A stretch of 30,268 nucleotides of DNA, from positions 1-30,268 of the IMG/VR virus record IMGVR_UViG_3300034061_000928; one strand, given 5' to 3'. The notes beneath the pieces are model-generated. The model was not told the origin of the DNA and did no database searches. It was given only the letters and a program-made list of their open reading frames with translations. Shown one piece after another: positions 1 to 6,461 of the stretch. A program made the translations under genes and the position numbers. The DNA is from a virus. Positions within the stretch are counted from its first letter, which is position 1. Each line of letters begins with the position of its first letter.

Positions 1-226
1 ACACTACATATTTAAAGATTAAACTGAGCCTTGAAGAAATAAAAGAAAAACACGAACACAGAACTGATTTAATTAACTCAATGGAACGTAGCTTAGCAGA
101 CTTACAACAAGTAAAAATAAGTTACGATGCTATGGAAAAAGAACTAAGAGCAGCATTACAGCAAAATTTCAGACTTGAAAAGCTATTAATAGAGGAGAAG
201 TTTAAGAATAAGGATTTAGAAATACA
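1..226. repeat. Left copy of terminal direct repeat
   Basis: Bases 1-226 match 30043-30268 except at three positions: 128 (T versus C), 140 (A versus G) and 150 (G versus A). The reading frame runs through the junction unbroken, which shows a circular or circularly permuted molecule whose assembled ends overlap. Two of the differences are synonymous and one changes Ala to Thr, which suggests two strains in the sample rather than a physical terminal repeat. Confidence 0.9.
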
Positions 227-254
227 ATTAAAAACCAAAAATTATGAATTATGA
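3..254 (+). CDS. Coiled-coil protein, C-terminal part (gene crosses the junction)
   Basis: This is the 3' part of a 97-residue protein whose start is at 30003. Joined across the ends it is a highly charged, Glu/Lys/Leu-rich, probably helical coiled-coil protein without cysteines or membrane segments. The stop overlaps the start of the cytosine methyltransferase as ATGA, which implies translational coupling. It lies between the helicase and methyltransferase genes, so a role in replication or as an accessory factor is possible, but no family is recognised. Confidence 0.7.
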   Translation, partial: TTYLKIKLSLEEIKEKHEHRTDLINSMERSLADLQQVKISYDAMEKELRAALQQNFRLEKLLIEEKFKNKDLEIQLKTKNYEL

Positions 255-1327
255 AACACAAATTTAATTACAATTGGACATTAAAAGATGCCGTATTTAC
301 AAAAGACAAGGGAAAAGTTTTTTCGTGTTTTGCTTGTGGTGGCGGTTCAACAATGGGTTATAAATTAGCAGGGTTTGACGTTATTGGACATAATGACATT
401 GATAAAAAAATGATTGAAGTTTATCAAGCAAATCACAATCCTAAATATTCATTTTTAGAATCAATTACAACTTTTGCAAAACGGAAAGATTTACCAAAAG
501 AATTATATGAATTAGATATTTTAGATGGTTCACCACCTTGTTCAAGTTTTTCAATGGCAGGAAATCGAGAAAAAGATTGGGGAAAAGAAAAAGTATTTAG
601 AGAAGGACAAGCTGAACAGATTTTAGATACATTATTTTTTGATTTTATAGATTTAGCAAAAGAATTGCAGCCAAAAGTTGTAGTTGCTGAAAATGTAAAA
701 GGATTGCTATTAGCAGAAGCCAAAAAATACGTTATTAAAATTTATAAAGAGTTTGATAAAGCTGGCTATTATTGTCAACATTTTTTACTTGATGCTTCAA
801 AAATGGGAGTTCCTCAAAAACGAGAACGAGTGTTTTTTATTTGTTTACGTAAAGATTTAGCTACTAAGTTTTTATACTGGAAAGATATGTTTACAGAAAT
901 TCCTAAAATAGAAATGAAATTTAATGAACCAATAATTACCTTAAATGATATTAAAGATAATAGCGCTAATGATAAACAATGTGAAATGACTGATATAAAA
1001 AGAAATATATGGAATAATAGAATTTATGGTGATGCTGATTTTAGCTGTACATTAGGTAGAATTGAAAATAGACCGAATTCAATGTTTAATAATAATTATT
1101 TATATGGTAATAAGCCATTAAATACTATTACATCCAAAAAGAATGATGTACTTTTTGATGAACCAAGACATTGTAATTTTAATGAAAACACGTCTGGTCA
1201 AACATATCCAAAAGATTACAACTTTTTAAATATGCCTTATTTGTATTTATTAGGAATGAGTGTTCCACCTGTAATGACTGCACAAATAGCAAGTAATATT
1301 TATGAACAATGGTTAAGTAAATTATGA
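251..1327 (+). CDS. C5-cytosine DNA methyltransferase
   Basis: It transfers a methyl group from S-adenosylmethionine to C5 of cytosine in DNA. The family motifs are in canonical order: motif I near residues 24-42 (FSCFACGGGSTMG), motif IV GSPPCSSFS at 93-101 with the nucleophile Cys97, motif VI ENVKGL at 147-152, motif VIII QKRERVFFI at 189-197, and motif X with the end of the protein at about 336-355 (SVPPVMTAQIASNIYEQW). At 358 residues it has full family length and no damage. No cognate restriction endonuclease is adjacent, so it is probably an orphan enzyme protecting phage DNA from host restriction. The ATG overlaps the previous stop. Its target sequence cannot be read from the protein. 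Confidence 0.95.
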   Translation: MKHKFNYNWTLKDAVFTKDKGKVFSCFACGGGSTMGYKLAGFDVIGHNDIDKKMIEVYQANHNPKYSFLESITTFAKRKDLPKELYELDILDGSPPCSSFSMAGNREKDWGKEKVFREGQAEQILDTLFFDFIDLAKELQPKVVVAENVKGLLLAEAKKYVIKIYKEFDKAGYYCQHFLLDASKMGVPQKRERVFFICLRKDLATKFLYWKDMFTEIPKIEMKFNEPIITLNDIKDNSANDKQCEMTDIKRNIWNNRIYGDADFSCTLGRIENRPNSMFNNNYLYGNKPLNTITSKKNDVLFDEPRHCNFNENTSGQTYPKDYNFLNMPYLYLLGMSVPPVMTAQIASNIYEQWLSKL

Positions 1328-1845
1328 AGTGTAAAAACTGCAAAGAGAAATTTGAACCTATCCGATTTAATCAAAAATTTTGCTTAGAATCCGATTGCGT
1401 CCGTGTTTGGGTAGAATCCGAAAAGGCGAAGGCTTGGAAAAAGACGAAAGCAAAAATGAAAAACGATCTTGAGACAGTCCAGGAACTAATTAAAGCTACT
1501 CAAATAATTTTTAACAAGTATATCAGATTACGAGATAAAGGTCAAGTTTGTATATCGTGCCAAAAGAAACCATTAAAAGAAAACGCAGGTCATTACTTCA
1601 ACGCAAATAACCATTGGAACGTTCGTTTTAATGAACTTAATGTTCATCTACAATGTGAACACTGCAACACGTATTTAAGTGGTAACCTAATTGAGTACCA
1701 AAGAAACTTAATACATAAAATCGGAATAGAAAGTTACTACGAATTAGAAGCAGAAGCAAGGAAAACACGAAAGTTCACAAAGGACGAGCTAAAAGAAATT
1801 ATGGCTATTTATAAAAAAAAGATTAAACAATTAGAATTATATTAA
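1324..1845 (+). CDS. ninG: NinG/Rap-like recombination nuclease
   Basis: It resembles the lambda NinG (Rap) family, structure-specific nucleases acting on recombination intermediates. The sequence has an N-terminal pair of cysteine motifs (C3-x2-C6, C20-x4-C25), a basic helical linker, then C76-x2-C79 and C111-x2-C114 around an AGHYF...HWNVRFNELNVHLQCEHCN segment typical of the family and reminiscent of HNH/zinc-ribbon folds. Its 173 residues are near the usual length. It starts in an ATGA overlap with the methyltransferase and ends the transcription unit before a new promoter. It probably works with the Erf and exonuclease proteins encoded at 3.6-5.1 kb. Confidence 0.88.
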   Translation: MKCKNCKEKFEPIRFNQKFCLESDCVRVWVESEKAKAWKKTKAKMKNDLETVQELIKATQIIFNKYIRLRDKGQVCISCQKKPLKENAGHYFNANNHWNVRFNELNVHLQCEHCNTYLSGNLIEYQRNLIHKIGIESYYELEAEARKTRKFTKDELKEIMAIYKKKIKQLELY

Positions 1846-1863
1846 AAAGAATAACTATATTTG
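1831..1863 (+). promoter_or_regulatory. Bacteroidetes-type promoter, -7 box TATATTTG
   Basis: The -7 element TATATTTG is at 1856-1863, matching TAnnTTTG. The -33 element is weak (TTA at 1831-1833). It is followed by a 23-base leader containing AAACAATTAAAA and then the ATG at 1887. The block from 1838 to the start codon is nearly identical to those at 3576 and 26877. Confidence 0.7.
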
Positions 1864-1886
1864 ACCAAACAATTAAAACTTAAATT

Positions 1887-2120
1887 ATGAAAAAGTATTA
1901 CTGGACTATGAAGAATGGTCAAAAAATCGACATTGATTTAATGGATGAGAATCATTTAAGAAACACGCTAAAAATGATTTTGCGTAACATTGAAAACGAA
2001 GAAGCTAAAGAACGTGAAATTAGAAAAACACGATTTGAACTTAACGGAGATATAGCACAAGACCATTACGATCAAATGAGTTTAGCTGAGTATGAAGATG
2101 TAATGCGTTATGGATTTTAA
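1887..2120 (+). CDS. Small acidic early protein, unknown
   Basis: A 77-residue protein with many charged residues and a central helix rich in Glu, Arg and Asn; no cysteines or membrane segment. It is the first gene after a host-type promoter with the shared AAACAATTAAAA leader, so it is probably expressed early and strongly. The N-terminus (MKKYYWTMKNGQKIDID) and the phrase LAEYEDVMRYGF at the end are the only distinctive parts. No function can be assigned. Confidence 0.7.
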   Translation: MKKYYWTMKNGQKIDIDLMDENHLRNTLKMILRNIENEEAKEREIRKTRFELNGDIAQDHYDQMSLAEYEDVMRYGF

Positions 2121-2129
2121 ACTTAAATT

Positions 2130-2351
2130 ATGAAAACAGCATTACAAGAAGCATTTAGCGAATTAGAAAGGTTGCATCCGTCTTTATTTGACATTTATAC
2201 GCAACAAGGCAGGGAGTTTGTAAATCACTTCCATAAGTTTTTAGAAATGGAGAAAGAGCAGATAACAAATGCTTGGAATGATGGAAAGTATGAAATATCA
2301 GGATATGGAGATTCAGAAACATACTACAACGAAACCTTTAAATCAGAATAG
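2130..2351 (+). CDS. Conserved small phage protein, unknown
   Basis: A 73-residue protein with a helical middle (FHKFLEMEKEQITNAW) and the ending YYNETFKSE. From memory, similar small proteins with a FLEMEK...YYNET pattern are common in flavobacterial phages, without assigned function. It lies nine bases after the previous stop in the early operon. The last codons and the bases after the stop form the first copy of a perfect 26-bp direct repeat, which recurs at the end of the next gene. Confidence 0.72.
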   Translation: MKTALQEAFSELERLHPSLFDIYTQQGREFVNHFHKFLEMEKEQITNAWNDGKYEISGYGDSETYYNETFKSE

Positions 2352-2356
2352 AATGA
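2331..2356 (+). repeat. 26-bp direct repeat, copy 1
   Basis: These 26 bases, beginning GAAACCTTTAAATCAG and ending AATGA, are repeated exactly at 2525-2550. The copy contains the end of one gene and the start codon of the next. Confidence 0.95.
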
Positions 2357-2535
2357 AAACAGATAAAGGATGTGCTTGTTATGGTAGCAACTCTTTGCAT
2401 ACGTGTTTTTGCAAGTATTCACAACCAAAGAAAAAAGAAATTATGATTACTAATATTGCATTAACGAATAAACAAAAACACGAATTAAATAATGCTATTG
2501 ATAAATTTCAAAAGCAATTAACAAGAAACCTTTAA
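2353..2535 (+). CDS. Small cysteine-containing protein between direct repeats
   Basis: A 60-residue protein starting at the ATG inside the first direct repeat. The reading frame is open further upstream from 2269, but that extension overlaps the previous gene, so the internal start is preferred; another ATG at 2443 would give only 30 residues. The N-terminal third has five cysteines (C-A-C at 7-9, then C-F-C and one more nearby), which could bind metal. The rest is a charged helix (TNKQKHELNNAIDKFQKQL). It appears to be a cassette placed between two copies of a gene boundary. No function is recognised. Confidence 0.55.
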   Translation: MKTDKGCACYGSNSLHTCFCKYSQPKKKEIMITNIALTNKQKHELNNAIDKFQKQLTRNL

Positions 2536-2550
2536 ATCAGAATAGAATGA
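2525..2550 (+). repeat. 26-bp direct repeat, copy 2
   Basis: Perfect second copy of 2331-2356, 194 bases downstream. Here the sequence is read in another frame at the end of the small gene and again supplies the start codon of the following gene (2547). Confidence 0.95.
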
Positions 2551-2909
2551 GCATAACTAATTTTGAAGAGTTCACACACGAACTCACAAGCGAAGAAATG
2601 GAAATACTGCCCGTAGTGGTGCATGGTTTTAGAAACTACAAAAAGGCGAACCCAATTAAAAGTGAATTGATAGTAACCCGAATGAATGAATACCTAAACA
2701 CGAAAGGTTATAAAACTAAAATGACTGGCGTTCGTTTACGTAAAATGGTTAACTACATTCGTACAAATGGAATCATTCCACTTATAGCTAACTCACACGG
2801 CTATTTTACAAGCGATTGTAAGCAAACTATCTCTGAACAAATTAAAAGTCTTCAGGAACGAGCAAACAGCATAGAACGATGTGCGAATGGATTAAGAAAA
2901 TTTTTATGA
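2547..2909 (+). CDS. Conserved early protein, possible winged-helix
   Basis: A 120-residue basic protein. The middle (TGVRLRKMVNYIRTNGIIP followed by LIANSHGYF) has the helix-turn-beta pattern of a winged-helix DNA-binding unit, and the C-terminal third is a helix (EQIKSLQERANSIERCANGL). I recall similar proteins of unknown function in Bacteroidetes phages. It lies just before the methyltransferase gene and overlaps it as ATGA. DNA binding is an inference from fold pattern only. Confidence 0.72.
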   Translation: MSITNFEEFTHELTSEEMEILPVVVHGFRNYKKANPIKSELIVTRMNEYLNTKGYKTKMTGVRLRKMVNYIRTNGIIPLIANSHGYFTSDCKQTISEQIKSLQERANSIERCANGLRKFL

Positions 2910-3553
2910 AAGTAACTGATAAAATAACAATAACTAACGAGGATAACATGGAGCTAATGGCTCGCTATCCAGATAACTATTTTGATTTGGCAATAGTTGA
3001 TCCGCCTTATGGGATAGATTTAGCAAATATGAATATGGGAATAGGTAAAACTAAAAAAGCATCTAAAGCCAAAAACAGAAAATGGACGCAAAAAGATTGG
3101 GATAATGAAACTCCAAGCCCTGAATATTTCAAAGAATTATTTAGAGTTTCAAAAAATCAAATTATTTGGGGGGGTAATTATTTTAATTTAGGTATATGTA
3201 ATAAATTTATTATTTGGGATAAAGAAGTTCCTGAAGGGTTATCTTTTTCTGATTGCGAGTATGCTTGGACTTCTTTCAGTGGAGCAAATAAAATATTTAG
3301 ATATTCAGCTTACTTAAATAAAAATGAAAAATTTCACCCAACACAAAAGCCACCGCAACTTTACAAATGGCTACTTGATAAATACGCAAAGCAAGGAGAC
3401 AAAATACTCGATACACATTTAGGCAGTGGCTCAATAGCAATAGCTTGTCACGATTACGGATTTGACTTAACAGCCTGTGAACTTGACACTGAATACTACG
3501 AAAAGGCGATTGAACGAATTAAAAACCACGTATCGCAATTAAAATTATTTTAA
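2906..3553 (+). CDS. DNA adenine-N6 or cytosine-N4 methyltransferase (beta class)
   Basis: It methylates the exocyclic amino group of adenine or cytosine. Motif IV DPPYG is at residues 32-36, HPTQKP at 144-149 and the SAM-binding motif I, here DTHLGSGS, at 169-176, followed by CELDTEYYEKA; this order (IV before I) marks the beta class. DPPY favours adenine. At 215 residues it is short, with a small target-recognition region. The ATG at 2906 is preferred over an upstream ATG at 2879, because it overlaps the previous stop (ATGA) and starts directly before the conserved fold. No restriction partner is visible. It ends the operon before the promoter at 3572. Confidence 0.92.
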   Translation: MKVTDKITITNEDNMELMARYPDNYFDLAIVDPPYGIDLANMNMGIGKTKKASKAKNRKWTQKDWDNETPSPEYFKELFRVSKNQIIWGGNYFNLGICNKFIIWDKEVPEGLSFSDCEYAWTSFSGANKIFRYSAYLNKNEKFHPTQKPPQLYKWLLDKYAKQGDKILDTHLGSGSIAIACHDYGFDLTACELDTEYYEKAIERIKNHVSQLKLF

Positions 3554-3571
3554 GTATTTTTTTAAAAGCTA

Positions 3572-3601
3572 TTGTTATATTAAAAAGAATAGTTATATTT
3601 G
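3572..3601 (+). promoter_or_regulatory. Bacteroidetes-type promoter for recombination genes
   Basis: TTG at 3572-3574, a 19-base spacer and TATATTTG at 3594-3601 match the Bacteroidetes consensus. The 22-base leader holds AAACAATTAAAA, as at three other promoters here. It drives the Erf-exonuclease operon. Confidence 0.8.
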
Positions 3602-3623
3602 TCAAACAATTAAAATTTATATT

Positions 3624-4136
3624 ATGAAAAAGTTATTAGAAATTCAGGCAGAATTAAAATGTCCAAAAGGAAGTTTAAACAAATTCGGTAATTACAAGTA
3701 TCGTAGTGCTGAGCAAATCTTAGAATCAGCAAAACCTATCTTAGTAAAACACGGAGCAACATTAATCCTTAGCGATGATATTATCCAGGTAGGCAACAAG
3801 CTATTTTTAAAAGCAACGGCAACTTTAAAAACCGATGACGGGATAGCAGAAGTTTTAGGATGGGCAGAACTTGGTGAACACAAAGGAATGTCATCTGAAC
3901 AATGCACCGGCACAGCTTCAAGTTACGCACGTAAATATGCTCTAAATGGTTTATTTTTAATTGATGAAACTGAAAGCGACCCTGATTCAAAAAACAACAA
4001 GAAAGCTGAAAAAATAGATAATGAACGTTTTGAAAAAGCAGTTGAAGCAATACGTAACGGGGAATTTAGTATCGAACAGTTACAATCTAAATTTGAATTA
4101 ACTGAGTTACAACAAAAAGCACTTTTATTGTTATGA
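3624..4136 (+). CDS. erf: Erf-family single-strand annealing protein
   Basis: It anneals complementary single strands during phage recombination. The N-terminal 120 residues carry the Erf family pattern: LLEIQAEL, then N-x-FGNYKYRSAEQILE (about residues 19-34), and the conserved TASSYARKYALNGLFLIDETE block near 95-115. A short C-terminal region with a charged linker ends in helical sequence. At 170 residues it is shorter than P22 Erf but normal for phages of this type. It is the first gene behind a strong promoter and overlaps the next gene. With the YqaJ-type exonuclease two genes on, it forms a two-component recombination system. Confidence 0.92.
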   Translation: MKKLLEIQAELKCPKGSLNKFGNYKYRSAEQILESAKPILVKHGATLILSDDIIQVGNKLFLKATATLKTDDGIAEVLGWAELGEHKGMSSEQCTGTASSYARKYALNGLFLIDETESDPDSKNNKKAEKIDNERFEKAVEAIRNGEFSIEQLQSKFELTELQQKALLLL

Positions 4137-4390
4137 CAGCAAATGAAATACTTTTAACTTGCCATAAATTGCTTTATGATATTTATGAAATAACAGCAAG
4201 AGATGTAACAGAATTATCATTTATAATGAATTCTAACCATATAAAAACAATACACGAACATTATAATTATAAAACTGAAATTACTCCAATTCATATAATT
4301 AGAATAATGGGACATAAAGTAATACATAATGAATTTTTACCTAATCATGTTATTTTATTAGGTTACGAAAAACAAATAGAACAATTATGA
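4133..4390 (+). CDS. Small protein in recombination operon, unknown
   Basis: An 85-residue His- and Ile-rich protein, overlapping both neighbours as ATGA (4133 and 4387). It has alternating helix and strand patterns and no evident motif. Its position between the annealing protein and the exonuclease suggests a linked role, but this is inferred from position only. Confidence 0.65.
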   Translation: MTANEILLTCHKLLYDIYEITARDVTELSFIMNSNHIKTIHEHYNYKTEITPIHIIRIMGHKVIHNEFLPNHVILLGYEKQIEQL

Positions 4391-5058
4391 AAATACGAGC
4401 TTCACAAATAGGAAAAATAATGAGTCTTCCCAAAACAAAAGGGGAGGTTCTTTCTAAAACTACAAAGACCTACATTCAAGAACTTGCAATCGAACATAAA
4501 TACGGAATCCGTAAAGAGTTTTGGAGCAGATACACTGACAAAGGTAATGAAGTAGAAGATGAAGGAATAGAATTAGTAAACGATGTGTTGAATTTAGGCT
4601 TTATTTACAAAAATGAAGAGAATTTAAGCAACGATTATTTAACTGGAACACCCGACGTAAACACGAATGAAGTTTTAATCGATGTAAAATGTTCTTGGGA
4701 TGCTACTACGTTTCCGTTTTTTGAAACTGAATGCCCAAATAAAGATTATTACTATCAATTACAGGGTTATATGTGGTTAACAGGAAAAGACGAAGCACTA
4801 CTTTGCTATTGCCTTGTAAACACACCTTTTCAGATAGTTGAAGATGAGGTTAGACGTGAACATTGGAAACAAGGGTTAATAGATGAAAGTTTGGATGTAA
4901 GGGACTTTGTACAGTCGAAACATAACTTTGATCATATACCAAAAGAAAAGCGCGTAAAAGTGTTTAAAATAGCAAAAGACGAAGAAGTAATAGAACAAAT
5001 TAAAGAACGAATAGAGTTAGCGAGAGTATATTATAACAATTTAATAAATGAATTATGA
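4387..5058 (+). CDS. YqaJ-like (lambda exonuclease fold) recombinase nuclease
   Basis: It probably digests the 5' strand of double-stranded ends to make 3' tails for the annealing protein. The N-terminus (MKIRASQIGKIMS) is typical of YqaJ-type nucleases, which begin by selecting ends through an RxSxxG segment. The PD-(D/E)xK core appears as GTPDV at 87-91 (metal-binding Asp90) and LIDVKCSWD at 97-105 (Asp99, Lys101), followed by YYYQLQGYMWLTG, the helix with the conserved Gln and Tyr. Its 223 residues agree with the family. ATGA overlaps on both sides tie it to the operon. Confidence 0.9.
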   Translation: MKIRASQIGKIMSLPKTKGEVLSKTTKTYIQELAIEHKYGIRKEFWSRYTDKGNEVEDEGIELVNDVLNLGFIYKNEENLSNDYLTGTPDVNTNEVLIDVKCSWDATTFPFFETECPNKDYYYQLQGYMWLTGKDEALLCYCLVNTPFQIVEDEVRREHWKQGLIDESLDVRDFVQSKHNFDHIPKEKRVKVFKIAKDEEVIEQIKERIELARVYYNNLINEL

Positions 5059-5240
5059 ATGAAGATTTAAAAGTAATGGGTTACTACAAAAACACGACCC
5101 GAGAGCAAATAGTACAAATCAAAGACTTTAAAAAGGATAAAGTTTGGTACGAAACAATAAGACAATATGAAACAAACCCTATAACGGAGTTTTGTTGTAC
5201 GCTTGAAAGATTTAAAAGGTTATATATTAAAACAAAGTAA
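5055..5240 (+). CDS. Small basic protein, unknown
   Basis: A 61-residue protein rich in Lys, Tyr and Thr, starting in an ATGA overlap with the exonuclease. It has two adjacent cysteines near residue 47-48 and no recognised domain. Its compact, beta-rich pattern (YYKNTTREQIVQIKDF) is seen, but no function can be given. Confidence 0.62.
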   Translation: MNEDLKVMGYYKNTTREQIVQIKDFKKDKVWYETIRQYETNPITEFCCTLERFKRLYIKTK

Positions 5241-5242
5241 AA

Positions 5243-5461
5243 ATGGAAAACTTAGCAAAAGTTATGGTAGTTCCTATGGACTACGAAGAAAGAAAACAAA
5301 GAGTTATTGAAGCAATTATTACGTATTTAAATTACGATGCTGTTTCAGATGAAAGATGGCACACGCCATTTGAAAATGAGCTTAGACAATTACGAATTCG
5401 TAAAGATGCGGAAAGAATAGCAGATATAACATTGGAGTATTATAAATTAGAATTAAAATAA
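5243..5461 (+). CDS. Small helical protein, unknown
   Basis: A 72-residue, mostly helical acidic protein (for example YEERKQRVIEAIITYLNYDA and RIADITLEYYKLEL). It starts two bases after the previous stop and ends one base before the next start, well inside the recombination operon. No motif is recognised. Confidence 0.65.
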   Translation: MENLAKVMVVPMDYEERKQRVIEAIITYLNYDAVSDERWHTPFENELRQLRIRKDAERIADITLEYYKLELK

Positions 5462-5462
5462 A

Positions 5463-5687
5463 ATGGAAAAAAGAGACAATTCAGGAGCGTTATTTACTAA
5501 CGACAAAAGAGAAAAAGAAACGCATCCACACTATCAGGGTAAAGCAACGATAGGTGGCGTTGAGTATTACGTTTCAGCATGGGTAAAAGACGGACAAAAA
5601 GGAAAGTTTCAAAGCCTAAGTTTTAAACCCGTTCAGGAACAGCCTAAACAGAAACAAGGATTTGATGACTTTTTAAACGGTATATGA
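5463..5687 (+). CDS. Probable ssDNA-binding protein (DUF736-like)
   Basis: A 74-residue protein with a beta-rich core, KATIGGVEYYVSAWVKDGQK followed by GKFQSLSFKP, that matches the pattern of small single-strand binding proteins seen in Bacteroidetes phages. A Gln/Pro/Lys linker and the acidic-hydrophobic ending DDFLNGI recall the C-terminal tip of SSB proteins, which recruits partner enzymes. Its place after the annealing protein and exonuclease supports a role in recombination or replication. The family assignment is from memory; the tail resemblance is visible in sequence. Confidence 0.68.
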   Translation: MEKRDNSGALFTNDKREKETHPHYQGKATIGGVEYYVSAWVKDGQKGKFQSLSFKPVQEQPKQKQGFDDFLNGI

Positions 5688-5887
5688 AAGAACACGCAAA
5701 AGTATTAAGCGAAGCAAATGAACTTACTCGGTTAATGATTAAAAATTACCTACAAAAACACGAATTAAGTTTAAACGCATTTTCAAAACAATCTGGAATA
5801 AGACAACCTAACTTGCACAAGTTTATGAAAGGACAAAATTTGTCCAGCAGTTCAATAGAAAAGTTAGGAATGTTTTTTAGTAAATAA
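5684..5887 (+). CDS. Cro/CI-type helix-turn-helix protein
   Basis: A 67-residue DNA-binding protein. Residues 29-64 fit a Cro/CI HTH: LSLNAFSKQSGIRQPNLHKFMKG with the scaffold Gly38 and a recognition helix around 40-47, followed by SSSSIEKLGMFF. It overlaps the previous gene (ATGA) and is the last gene before a strong terminator. A last-gene position suggests control of the early promoters by feedback. There is no divergent partner gene, so it is not obviously a lysogeny repressor. Confidence 0.82.
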   Translation: MKEHAKVLSEANELTRLMIKNYLQKHELSLNAFSKQSGIRQPNLHKFMKGQNLSSSSIEKLGMFFSK

Positions 5888-5910
5888 TTTGGCTCTGGTA
5901 AACCAACAGA

Positions 5911-5942
5911 AAGACGGAACGTAAAAAATTCCGTTTTTTTTT
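5911..5942 (+). terminator. Rho-independent terminator after early operon
   Basis: The stem ACGGAA (5914-5919) pairs with TTCCGT (5929-5934), extended by weaker pairs to 5911/5937, around a nine-base loop, followed by a run of T to 5942. It closes the recombination operon, and a new promoter starts within it. Confidence 0.85.
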
Positions 5943-5970
5943 GTTTGTATTATATTAATTAGTATATTTG
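5941..5970 (+). promoter_or_regulatory. Bacteroidetes-type promoter for sigma-factor operon
   Basis: TTG at 5941-5943, a 19-base spacer and TATATTTG at 5963-5970. The 30-base leader before the ATG at 6001 contains AAACAATTAAAA. It overlaps the T-tract of the preceding terminator, so the two units are insulated within a few bases. Confidence 0.75.
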
Positions 5971-6000
5971 TACACGTTAAACAATTAAAAATTAGAAATT

Positions 6001-6354
6001 ATGAAAAGTTTATTAATGGAATGCCCTGAATGTGATGGATGCGGTTATGTAACTATTGATTTGAACGATACGATAATACCGTATGAACAAAGAGAAGTTG
6101 ATTATACTTGCATGAGTTGTGACGGTAAGCAGTATGTTTTATCTCCAGATGCAGTTGAAGACCGAATGATGTGTATTGAAGATATGATTCACGGTATGCA
6201 ATCACGAATCGAATTAGTAGGTCGTTCAGCTTATTCAGCAAAGAAAGTAAGTAATGAAAGATATGTTGAAATATACTTAGACAGATTAGATACTTTAACA
6301 CGTGGTTTATATCGACTTAAACAATATAGAAATAAATTACTTAATTTAGCATAG
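6001..6354 (+). CDS. Zinc-finger-like protein (CxxCxGC motifs)
   Basis: A 117-residue protein whose N-terminal part has DnaJ-like zinc motifs: CPECDGCGYV (Cys8, Cys11, Cys14) and CMSCDGKQYV (Cys37, Cys40). The rest is a long helical hairpin with many Arg and Tyr. The likely role is metal-stabilised protein or nucleic-acid binding. As the first gene of the unit that includes the sigma factor, it may be involved in the switch to late expression, but that is speculation. Confidence 0.75.
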   Translation: MKSLLMECPECDGCGYVTIDLNDTIIPYEQREVDYTCMSCDGKQYVLSPDAVEDRMMCIEDMIHGMQSRIELVGRSAYSAKKVSNERYVEIYLDRLDTLTRGLYRLKQYRNKLLNLA

Positions 6355-6461
6355 TGAAAATTAAACGAACGGATGAGATTGCCTTTGGTATCAGTTATAA
6401 AAGTTCTGGTGTCATAGGCATTTTCTTTTTGTATTGGGTTGTAGAAATATATGTAAAGTGA
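6354..6461 (+). CDS. Small membrane protein, GTG start
   Basis: A 35-residue open frame from a GTG that overlaps the preceding TAG stop by one base and ends in a GTGA overlap with the sigma-factor start. The first 12 residues are basic and polar (KIKRTDEIAFGISYK) and the rest is a hydrophobic segment (SGVIGIFFLYWVVEIYV) long enough to cross the membrane. The double overlap supports a real gene. No function is known. Confidence 0.5.
   Translation: MKIKRTDEIAFGISYKSSGVIGIFFLYWVVEIYVK

Noticed and set aside
433-723. 96-residue open frame on the - strand
   Set aside because: It lies entirely within the conserved motifs of the cytosine methyltransferase gene and has no recognisable protein features.
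2879-2905. Upstream start for the DPPY methyltransferase
   Set aside because: This extension lies inside the previous gene. The ATG at 2906 has the ATGA overlap usual in this genome and begins just before the conserved fold.
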